Below are positions 1 through 5,048 of a stretch of DNA of 5,048 nt, piece by piece. Under the pieces are notes generated by a model. It made no database searches. It saw nothing but the letters and a program-made list of their open reading frames with translations, and had not been told where the DNA came from. This stretch comes from CAUTUX01 sp963542015. GTDB lineage: Bacteria; Bacillota; Clostridia; Christensenellales; CAG-917. A program made the position numbers and the translations under genes. The stretch covers positions 1-5,048 of the forward strand of contig CAUTUX010000035.1 of the NCBI GenBank assembly GCA_963542015.1, given 5' to 3'. Numbering within the stretch: position 1 is the stretch's first letter; each line of letters starts with the position of its first letter.

Positions 1-2
1 CC

Positions 3-131
3 GTTGTACTAAACCAAACAGAAGAGTGGGATGATACTTATCCCGAGTTCAGGTTTTTAGGAAAACTTACTTATAGTTTGAAAGTTGTCAAGTTATTAAT
101 TTGTGTTTTGACACACCCTTATTTACCATAA
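3..131 (+). CDS. Possible 3' tail of an unknown rightward gene cut by the left edge
   Basis: Plus-strand frame 3 is open from the left edge to a TAA at 129-131 (42 codons). It reads VVLNQTEEWDDTYPEFRFLG at first and ends ICVLTHPYLP. I recognise no family. The final codons run through the TTTTGACACACCC motif that resembles an insertion-sequence end, so this could be the last part of a transposase ending inside its terminal repeat. Alternatively it is just a chance open frame: another plus-strand frame ends earlier, with a TGA at 32-34, and could equally be the true gene end. If real, it converges with the defence operon. Confidence 0.2.
   Translation, partial: VVLNQTEEWDDTYPEFRFLGKLTYSLKVVKLLICVLTHPYLP
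102..118. repeat. Candidate insertion-sequence terminal motif (TTTTGACACACCC) with a small palindrome
   Basis: TGTGT (102-106) and ACACA (111-115) are perfect complements around TTTG, and the segment continues into CCC at 118. The TTTTGACACACCC end at 106-118, or GGGTGTGTCAAAA on the other strand, resembles terminal inverted repeats I recall from insertion sequences of Bacteroidota. Only one copy is in the window, so neither the partner end nor a target duplication can be tested. It could also be an ordinary small hairpin. Confidence 0.22.
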
Positions 132-146
132 GAATAGAATACACTG

Positions 147-177
147 AAAACAAAAGAGCCGCCCCAACGGACGGTTC
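147..177 (-). terminator. Rho-independent terminator of the leftward operon
   Basis: Bases 156-177 form a GC-rich hairpin in otherwise AT-rich DNA. On the minus strand GAACCG pairs with CGGCTC (one G-T pair), followed after a single mismatch by two more G-C pairs closing a 4-base loop. Immediately after it, in the minus direction, comes TTTTGTTTT (155-147). Stem plus T-tract on the minus strand fits termination of the defence operon about 130 bp after the NA37 stop. On the plus strand no T-tract follows, so it is directional. Confidence 0.8.
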
Positions 178-239
178 ATATGGTTAAATTAAATATGGTA
201 TGAGATGTTTGTGAAAAAGAAAAAATGTTATACATTTGC
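178..239. other. Short AT-rich untranslated stretch
   Basis: This is the gap between the mini-ORF and the terminator hairpin. I see no gene, RNA motif or clear promoter here; it is best read as the 3' untranslated region of the operon. Confidence 0.5.
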
Positions 240-317
240 CTAGCATTCAAAGGCAATAGTCTTATCGTCCATACCTTGAATGTATTCGACACATTGGATA
301 CTATGATATTTATCCAT
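240..317 (-). CDS. Possible 25-aa coupled microprotein overlapping the NA37 stop
   Basis: On the minus strand the end of the NA37 gene reads TATGGATAA. An ATG at 317-315 overlaps the TAA by 6 bases in another frame and opens 25 codons, ending in TAG at 242-240. The peptide starts MDKYHSIQCVEYIQGMDDKT and ends in IAFEC; it is mildly acidic, has two cysteines and no hydrophobic segment. It would continue the operon's pattern of overlapping starts and lies before the terminator. No homologue is recognised and there is no Shine-Dalgarno. An ORF this short can arise by chance, and an 8-bp inverted repeat covers its start. Confidence 0.22.
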   Translation of the reverse strand: MDKYHSIQCVEYIQGMDDKTIAFEC

Positions 318-322
318 AGTAT
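298..322. repeat. 8-bp perfect inverted repeat across the NA37 stop codon
   Basis: ATACTATG at 298-305 is the exact reverse complement of CATAGTAT at 315-322, with a 9-base AT-rich spacer containing the NA37 stop codon. The transcript could form a modest AT-rich hairpin here. No T-run follows on either strand, so it is not a terminator. It might stabilise the mRNA 3' end or affect re-initiation at the mini-ORF, or be chance. Confidence 0.3.
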
Positions 323-1338
323 AGTTTAATAAAGTTCTTTTTCTTCTCATCATCATATCCTTGTTCAATAAAGGCAGACGCATCTAACACCTTAATTTCA
401 AAATCTGCTCCTATCTTTATAATGTTTGCTTTTGTTATCGCTTTTCTTTTCGTCGCATTTTGTGTGCATTTAAATATCTCTGGTATTTTTCCTGTTCTAT
501 CTTCATATTCCTTTCGACACACTGGTAATAAGGATGCTACTTCGTCATCTATTGCTAATGATGAAATCAATTCATGTGTATTAATTTCGGCACCATCATC
601 TTGCAACATTTGTGTAATTTTTCGAGACACCTTCGCTAATTTCAAGGATTTTTCAGGCTGTTCTTTACTTATCTTTTGTACTATAAAAGAGCAAAAGTTC
701 GCTATGTTTTCAGTATATTGAAAATCGGTGATAATATCCTTAACATATAGGAAGTTATTCGACCAATATCTACCATCCTGACGAATAGTTGATGTTTCCA
801 CGATTGAAATCAAATAACCTTCATCTGACTTGGTGTTAAAAATCAAACAACCCTTATCCAAATGTTTTGTACTCAAGCCTAACTGCGGCTTTATTGAATA
901 TTCGCCATTCTCATAGGATACAGTTAGGAAACTATCTTTAGCTTCTGTTTTGAGAAGCATGAGCGCATCAACAGTTTCATTATTAAGTATGCAACCGTCA
1001 ATGTAGATTACATAAAACTCACCATTGGCTATATTAGGGTGTATGCTTTGGTTATAAAGGTGTATAGCAAGATTGTTAGATTGCTTAACTATATCATCTT
1101 TATTTTCAAATATCTTGTGTACAAATCTATAAGACAGATTCATGTCTAAAGACTCTATTGAATCGAATTGTCTAAAAACATCAAACTTGAATGTGTTTTT
1201 TACCAATGTTGAAATAAAATCAGAAGCAAATGACATATCATCTGCTTTAGAAGCAAATGCTACACCTTCTTCCTTTAACTTATTGCCTACTTTTTGTACT
1301 GTGGCTATTGTAGGGACTCCTAATTTTAAGTTTACCAT
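310..1338 (-). CDS. NA37/YejK (NdpA)-family nucleoid-associated protein in the defence operon
   Basis: This 342-aa protein matches the 37-kDa nucleoid-associated family (PF04245), whose E. coli member is YejK, and has the usual family length. Supporting blocks are 'NNLAIHLYNQSIHPNIANGEF' with 'YVIYI' (about 88-113), 'ALMLLKTEAKDSFL' (125-138), 'LGLSTKHLDKGCLIF' (153-167), and 'DGRYWSNNFLYVKDI' (188-202), which carries the conserved YW..NFL. The C-terminal half is helical and ends 'FIEQGYDDEKKKNFIKLYY'. Family members associate with nucleoid DNA, but their biochemical role is poorly defined. No nuclease motif, signal peptide or membrane segment is visible. Its ATG shares a base with the ATPase stop (TAATG), so it is translated as part of the ABC-3C unit rather than being a housekeeping neighbour. 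A protective, recruiting or modulating role is inference. Similar genes also occur alone in Bacteroidota, so accidental capture is the main alternative. Confidence 0.85.
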   Translation of the reverse strand: MVNLKLGVPTIATVQKVGNKLKEEGVAFASKADDMSFASDFISTLVKNTFKFDVFRQFDSIESLDMNLSYRFVHKIFENKDDIVKQSNNLAIHLYNQSIHPNIANGEFYVIYIDGCILNNETVDALMLLKTEAKDSFLTVSYENGEYSIKPQLGLSTKHLDKGCLIFNTKSDEGYLISIVETSTIRQDGRYWSNNFLYVKDIITDFQYTENIANFCSFIVQKISKEQPEKSLKLAKVSRKITQMLQDDGAEINTHELISSLAIDDEVASLLPVCRKEYEDRTGKIPEIFKCTQNATKRKAITKANIIKIGADFEIKVLDASAFIEQGYDDEKKKNFIKLYYG

Positions 1339-3203
1339 TATTCGTAGATATATTTAGGAATTAAGCCTCCTTGATCAATTTTAGAGAACTTTGCTGTAGT
1401 ATGGAAATACTCTAAATCCTTCCAATATGATTCATCCGCATGCTCAATTAATATCATCTGAAAACTCCTGTTTTGCTTTCCAATAATCTCTTCCATAAAT
1501 TCGTTGAGCAGGCGGAAAGCTTTCATAAGTTGTTTCTTATCGTCATTATTTAGCATACTCTTATCTGCATAATAAGGTATACTTGGCTGATCAACAAAAA
1601 GAAACGAACCAACCTGTTTGGACTTATGGTACATTATAGACTCATGCAACCCCAAAAAGAAACACAAATGCAGGAACATATAGTTTGATTTACTGCCGAT
1701 ATTTCGAACAGGATATTCTTCTCCATTTTTTAACAAAGAGACTCTTCTTTCATCATCATCATAACGCATAGTAGAATCTGGATAAGAATCCACTATACCA
1801 TTGATTGAGTGGAAATATTTATTTATATAACTATTCAATTCCTCTTTTACATCATGCGGCAATAAAGACATATTCTTCTGCTCTATCTTCAAAGACTCAA
1901 TTAAAGAAATCATATTTTGCTCTGTACTTACCTGATAAGTATCCTCTTTTGGTCTTTTCAAATTTTCTAATCGGTATTTAAGACCTATTGCCCGTTCTAG
2001 CCATTTGGGAATTGCTATTGTTTTACGAAGAATCGTTAATTCTTTTAAATTCCTTTCACATACCTTAAGCTTATCTTTTAACTCTTCGTGTCTTAAAGCA
2101 AAATCATGAGGTAATTGGGGCTTCTCCTTTCTGGACTCCTTGATTTGTACTAGTTGCTTCTCTAACAAATTAAGAAGTTCGAGAGTTTCAGGAGATGTTA
2201 TGACTTCATCGATATGCTCCTTTATGTAAATAATAGGACGCAAACTATCTTGAATCTTTTTTCCTGAGGACTTTAATTTCTGCATTTCAGCTAGTAAAGA
2301 ATTATAGATACTTAATTTATTATTTAATTCATACCTCTCTTTTTTAAGCAATTCCAATTTCTTTGTATCCTCATCATTTTTTATCAGCTTATTATAGGCA
2401 GCTAAAGTTTCTTTGATATAATGTAGCATTTCATGTGCATTCTCACGAATAAAAAAATTATCTGCAGGAATAAGGTTGAGACTTACAGCGTCATCATAAA
2501 TAGAAGTGAGACTAGCTTTATATTTTGTCGCATTTTCTTGAGCTATTTGATGTTTTTTCTGATATTGCTCTAAATCCTTTATAGCTTTTTCAATTTTTGC
2601 TGTTATTGCCTTTGCATCATGATATTGAATACCATTAACAAGTTCTAATGCATAATCAAGGAAAGCATCATAACTACGATTAATAAAAAATGCCGTATCA
2701 AAATAAGTGTTTGCTGATGAAATAATATCCTCTGTTAGATAATTAAATGGCAAAAAATGCCTAAAAGTCATATTGCACTTCCGATTACCAACTTTAGTTT
2801 CATGCTGAGGAACATAAAACATCCTTGTCAGAATTGTTCTCATCTCACCCACAGAGTGAGTTTGTATGTATGGCATAGGATATTCCTCTTGCTCCTTCCA
2901 ATACACATCTTGCGTACCTTGTCCTGAATGAGGTGCCTTCCTCATAAGGATGTAGCTTCTTTCTTCAAGAAATAAATTCATTCCATAGTATTCAACATTT
3001 TCATTTATAATATTCTCAACTATGGTGGGATTATCTGACAATAGGAGGTAATCAATAATATCAAGTATAGAAGACTTACCTGTGGAAGAATCTCCTGTAA
3101 TAACATTAATTCTATTTGGTTCGAACGAGTAGGTTATCGATCTTTCTGTATTTTCTCTAAACCCCTTGAACCACAACTTTATGCTAGCAATATATAGATT
3201 CAT
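1338..3203 (-). CDS. SMC/Rad50-like ABC ATPase of an ABC-3C system (DUF3732 family)
   Basis: This 621-aa protein has the layout of an SMC-like ATPase with a short coiled-coil arm. The N-terminal head has a beta-rich start (residues 1-36) and Walker A GDSSTGKSS at 37-45 (K43, S44). 'FYVPQHET' (129-136) is a likely Q-loop region. Helical, charged coiled-coil segments cover about 198-230, 275-318 and 340-395. The C-terminal head has a signature-like NIGSKSN (501-507), Walker B FLFVDQPS (534-541) and an H-loop histidine, H588, in MILIEHAD. The DQPS motif after Walker B and the GS..N signature are characteristic of DUF3732 proteins (family knowledge, from memory). In Walker B, Q539 stands where most ABC ATPases have the catalytic glutamate. 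It is probably the DNA-sensing motor that controls the nuclease two genes upstream. Its start overlaps the middle-component stop (ATGA), and its stop overlaps the NA37 start (TAATG). Confidence 0.85.
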   Translation of the reverse strand: MNLYIASIKLWFKGFRENTERSITYSFEPNRINVITGDSSTGKSSILDIIDYLLLSDNPTIVENIINENVEYYGMNLFLEERSYILMRKAPHSGQGTQDVYWKEQEEYPMPYIQTHSVGEMRTILTRMFYVPQHETKVGNRKCNMTFRHFLPFNYLTEDIISSANTYFDTAFFINRSYDAFLDYALELVNGIQYHDAKAITAKIEKAIKDLEQYQKKHQIAQENATKYKASLTSIYDDAVSLNLIPADNFFIRENAHEMLHYIKETLAAYNKLIKNDEDTKKLELLKKERYELNNKLSIYNSLLAEMQKLKSSGKKIQDSLRPIIYIKEHIDEVITSPETLELLNLLEKQLVQIKESRKEKPQLPHDFALRHEELKDKLKVCERNLKELTILRKTIAIPKWLERAIGLKYRLENLKRPKEDTYQVSTEQNMISLIESLKIEQKNMSLLPHDVKEELNSYINKYFHSINGIVDSYPDSTMRYDDDERRVSLLKNGEEYPVRNIGSKSNYMFLHLCFFLGLHESIMYHKSKQVGSFLFVDQPSIPYYADKSMLNNDDKKQLMKAFRLLNEFMEEIIGKQNRSFQMILIEHADESYWKDLEYFHTTAKFSKIDQGGLIPKYIYE

Positions 3204-3628
3204 AAGTGTACATTCAATTTGTTATAAATTTCTTTGGAAGATAAGTTACTACACATATCCAATAAAACATGAGCATCTTTAATGATTCTGTCTAATCGCT
3301 TAGAACGTAAATTCTCATCAGGAAAGGAATAATCAATTAATTGCACAACACCGTCTGAGATATCGATAACCTTACTTTGCTTGAGAATTACCATAGCATT
3401 TATGAAATATGGTCCAAAAGAAGCTAATTTACGAGAAATTAATCCTTGGTTACTAATCAAATCAGAAAATTCTTCAAAATTCTGGGACTTACGGATAATC
3501 GCACCCAACTGATTATCAATCAGTAAAGTAATCATAAGATAAGATATAGGCATATCCATTTCCTTTCTTCTGAGAAGATGAACTATACATGCCATAATTA
3601 ATGCTTCATTATTGTAAACTCTGTTCAT
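3200..3628 (-). CDS. ABC-3C system middle component
   Basis: This 142-aa protein sits between the nuclease and the ATPase, the usual place and size for the middle component of ABC-3C systems (the LmuC position in Lamassu). The N-terminus reads 'YNNEALIMACIVHLL', matching the N-x-A-L start followed by a hydrophobic helix seen in these proteins. It continues with a helical block (residues 27-46), an R-K-L-x-S-F-G-P-Y segment (66-74) and 'INAMVILKQSKVIDI' (76-90), which looks like the end of a winged-helix-type unit. There is no catalytic motif, signal peptide or membrane helix. In this family it probably bridges ATPase and effector (family knowledge). The exact middle-component subfamily cannot be fixed by eye. 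The start at 3628 shares one base with the previous stop (TAATG), and its own TGA overlaps the ATPase start by 4 bp (ATGA), implying coupled translation and balanced amounts of the three subunits. Confidence 0.68.
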   Translation of the reverse strand: MNRVYNNEALIMACIVHLLRRKEMDMPISYLMITLLIDNQLGAIIRKSQNFEEFSDLISNQGLISRKLASFGPYFINAMVILKQSKVIDISDGVVQLIDYSFPDENLRSKRLDRIIKDAHVLLDMCSNLSSKEIYNKLNVHL

Positions 3629-4893
3629 TACTTTTTGAATTTATTTTTCCAATCAAGATGCCAACCTATCAATGGTAAATCTGGAATTATTTCTGTTGCA
3701 GAATTGGAATAATAATAAATACATCCTTCACTTAAAAAATCTCCTAAAGGTGTATCTGCCAATAAAAATTCACACTGTCTCATTGAATCGACAGTATTGC
3801 ATCCAGCCTCGCACAATTCATTACATGTTGCTTCTGATTTTATTCGACGATGGTTAGAATGGTAATAAGTACGCCATTTTGCATATACATCTTTTGTTAA
3901 CCTTTTTACATCTTCATGTATTATATCATTATTATTCCAATGTTCTTGAAGATTATTGTTAAAAAATAACCAGTTTTTTGTAAGATCAGCTATTCTATCT
4001 AAATCATCATCTTTTGTGTCGTCAATAGAAATCAGCTGCTTTATAAATAGAAAATCACGAAAGTCTCCACTTAAACTATCAAGACTATAGTCGAACCTAA
4101 AATTAAGCTTCTTACGACCAATATCAAGTATGGCATGATATCTATCTCTGAAAACTGAGCCATTATATATTACAGGCTTTCCACTTTCGATATTTTCGAT
4201 AGAATCATCTCTTAATTTTGTCATAAGTGGTCCATATACCTCATTTATATGTTCAGGAATTATGCCAAAACGAAAACTTATCGTATTTTTGATCTTTTCT
4301 TTTAATATATCAGCTGTTCTTGATATTGTAATTCGTTTGCAAAATTCTCCCCAATAAGGCTTATCAAGTAGTTCTGTTATTATGTTTGAAACATCTAGGC
4401 CTTTCTTTTTAGAGGTGTTAGGTGTTACTATTCCATTTTTCAATCTTTCACTTTCTTTGATAGCGTCAATAGCTGATTTTAGTTTATCATCAGAAAGGGT
4501 CTCCTTGTAAGCTTCAACTGCCTTTACAAATGCATTTTCAGAGATCTCTTTATTAGTTATCAATTGGAACGTTGAATTTTCTAAAGTATCTGGTTGTTCT
4601 TCAATAAACTTCATCCAAATGGAAATAGTTTTCCACAAATCAGTATCTCGATTGCTTAAATTAATCGTTTTTCCTTTTGAACTTTTACGAACACTATGTT
4701 TTATTTGATATAGGGTTATACCCTCCTCAGTTTGTGTATCAACATCATCATGCAACTCAAAGCTAACAGTTGCAGTATCATCGTTTTCTTTTAATAGCAT
4801 TAATACAAAGTAATTCCACTGATATTCAAAGGCTGCAAAAATATCAGCAGCCGAACGTTTGCTTTGCTCTTTAGATGGTGTTATTACGCTCAT
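3628..4893 (-). CDS. ABC-3C system effector: PD-(D/E)xK (DUF4297/Cap4-like) nuclease fused to an ABC-3C C-terminal domain
   Basis: This 421-aa protein looks like the effector of an ABC-three-component (Lamassu-like) defence system. Residues 14-35 form a helix with an 'FEYQW.YFVLMLL' core, as found at the start of DUF4297/Cap4-type nucleases. Next comes a strand with acidic residues (E46, D49, D50, D52) and then Y62-Q63-I64-K65, together the D/E...QxK signature of the PD-(D/E)xK fold; W87 and W93 lie in the following helix. Residues 120-330 are mostly helical linker. The C-terminus (about 340-421) ends in a G-F-L-S-E / IGWHLDW pattern that I recall from ABC-3C C-terminal domains (CTD10-like; number uncertain). 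Four cysteines, C357, C361, C365 and C374, cluster there. No signal peptide or membrane segment is seen, so it should act on DNA in the cytoplasm. The ATG at 4893 lies 38 bp from the regulator's stop, without a clear Shine-Dalgarno. The stop overlaps the next start as TAATG. The family call is good; the target is unknown. Confidence 0.8.
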   Translation of the reverse strand: MSVITPSKEQSKRSAADIFAAFEYQWNYFVLMLLKENDDTATVSFELHDDVDTQTEEGITLYQIKHSVRKSSKGKTINLSNRDTDLWKTISIWMKFIEEQPDTLENSTFQLITNKEISENAFVKAVEAYKETLSDDKLKSAIDAIKESERLKNGIVTPNTSKKKGLDVSNIITELLDKPYWGEFCKRITISRTADILKEKIKNTISFRFGIIPEHINEVYGPLMTKLRDDSIENIESGKPVIYNGSVFRDRYHAILDIGRKKLNFRFDYSLDSLSGDFRDFLFIKQLISIDDTKDDDLDRIADLTKNWLFFNNNLQEHWNNNDIIHEDVKRLTKDVYAKWRTYYHSNHRRIKSEATCNELCEAGCNTVDSMRQCEFLLADTPLGDFLSEGCIYYYSNSATEIIPDLPLIGWHLDWKNKFKK

Positions 4894-4899
4894 ATGAAT

Positions 4900-4922
4900 T
4901 CAATTACAATAATATCAATTAC
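4900..4922 (-). repeat. Perfect 8-bp direct repeat between regulator and nuclease gene; possible operator
   Basis: On the minus strand GTAATTGA occurs twice (4922-4915 and 4907-4900), separated by 7 bp, giving a 15-bp period. The pair fills most of the 38-bp gap between the HTH gene and the nuclease start. Tandem half-sites in such a gap could bind the adjacent HTH protein or affect initiation of the nuclease gene. The region is very AT-rich, so chance is a real alternative. No convincing Bacteroidota promoter (TTTG with TAnnTTTG) is visible here. Confidence 0.3.
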
Positions 4923-4931
4923 TATCAGTTT

Positions 4932-5048
4932 TTATTCTTTGTTGCCACCGTTAATAAGTTGGCGAGGGTCTACGTTCAAAAGTTCTGCAATTCTAACAAG
5001 CATATCAAGCGAGGGGTGCATCTTGTTGGAGCACCATCGCGAAACGGT
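4932..5048 (-). CDS. C-terminal end of an XRE-like helix-turn-helix transcriptional regulator (5' part outside the window)
   Basis: The last 38 codons of a leftward gene are visible and end in TAA at 4934-4932; the start lies beyond the right edge. The tail begins TVSRWCSNKMHPSLDMLVRI and ends in INGGNKE. 'TVSRWC.N...PSLD.L..IA.LL.VD..QLI' is the pattern of the recognition helix and last two helices of a Cro/C1-type HTH domain, with almost nothing after the domain. The protein is therefore probably a small HTH-only regulator of about 65-75 residues. Similar short regulators sit directly before restriction-modification and defence operons in Bacteroidales (family knowledge, from memory). It lies 38 bp upstream of the nuclease gene on the same strand, so it is likely the first gene of the operon and its autoregulator (inference). 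By hand count about 46% of these bases are G+C, clearly above the genes downstream, which suggests a different history. Confidence 0.8.
   Translation of the reverse strand, partial: TVSRWCSNKMHPSLDMLVRIAELLNVDPRQLINGGNKE

Noticed and set aside
28..44. GGGAT...ATCCC inverted repeat near the left edge
   Set aside because: Only 5 bp of stem and no following T-run; too weak to call a terminator or operator.
422..721. Plus-strand open frame of 99 codons
   Set aside because: It lies entirely antisense inside the well-supported NA37 gene, and its translation is a hydrophobic, low-complexity product with no recognisable domain.
1142..1357. Plus-strand open frame of 71 codons
   Set aside because: It is antisense to the start of the NA37 gene and the end of the ATPase gene, with no domain signal.
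3672..3857. Plus-strand open frame of 61 codons
   Set aside because: It is antisense to the C-terminal region of the nuclease gene, whose IGWH-type ending supports the minus-strand reading.
4894..4931. TATTATTG in the 38-bp gap as a Bacteroidota -7 promoter box
   Set aside because: It has one mismatch to TAnnTTTG and no TTTG box at the right distance upstream; the operon promoter more likely lies before the HTH gene, outside the window.
1..5048. CRISPR array, tRNA or rRNA genes
   Set aside because: No regularly spaced repeats and no cloverleaf or rRNA-like stretch were seen; the window is almost wholly covered by the minus-strand operon.

Overview
The window is a low-GC (roughly one third G+C) accessory region. 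It most likely comes from a member of the Bacteroidota, probably the Bacteroidales. The starts lack a recognisable GGAGG-type Shine-Dalgarno sequence, and the partial helix-turn-helix regulator at the right edge resembles small regulators that precede restriction or defence operons in that group. This taxonomic call is inference from style, not from a marker gene.

Almost everything reads leftward on the minus strand as one compact operon. From the right edge the order is: the C-terminal end of an XRE-like helix-turn-helix regulator (4932-5048); a 38-bp gap holding a perfect 8-bp direct repeat; a 421-aa protein with an N-terminal PD-(D/E)xK-type nuclease region and an ABC-3C-type C-terminal region (3628-4893); a 142-aa middle-component-like protein (3200-3628); a 621-aa SMC/Rad50-like ABC ATPase of the DUF3732 type (1338-3203); and a 342-aa NA37/YejK-family nucleoid-associated protein (310-1338). 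The three junctions between the four complete genes are TAATG, ATGA and TAATG overlaps, so the genes are almost certainly translationally coupled. A 25-codon mini-ORF overlaps the end of the last gene. A Rho-independent terminator at 147-177 closes the unit. The outermost 130 bases hold only a short open tail of unknown origin and a motif that looks like the end of an insertion sequence.

The best reading is an ABC-three-component (ABC-3C) anti-phage system, related to Lamassu. The SMC-like ATPase and the small middle component would sense abnormal DNA or protein-DNA structures, such as invading phage DNA ends, and release or activate the nuclease effector, which then degrades DNA. The HTH protein would keep the operon quiet. 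The NA37 protein, locked into the same translational chain, is the unusual part: it may be a fourth component that binds DNA, protects host DNA or modulates the sensor. Family assignments come from motifs read by eye. The function, and especially the role of the NA37 gene, is inference.
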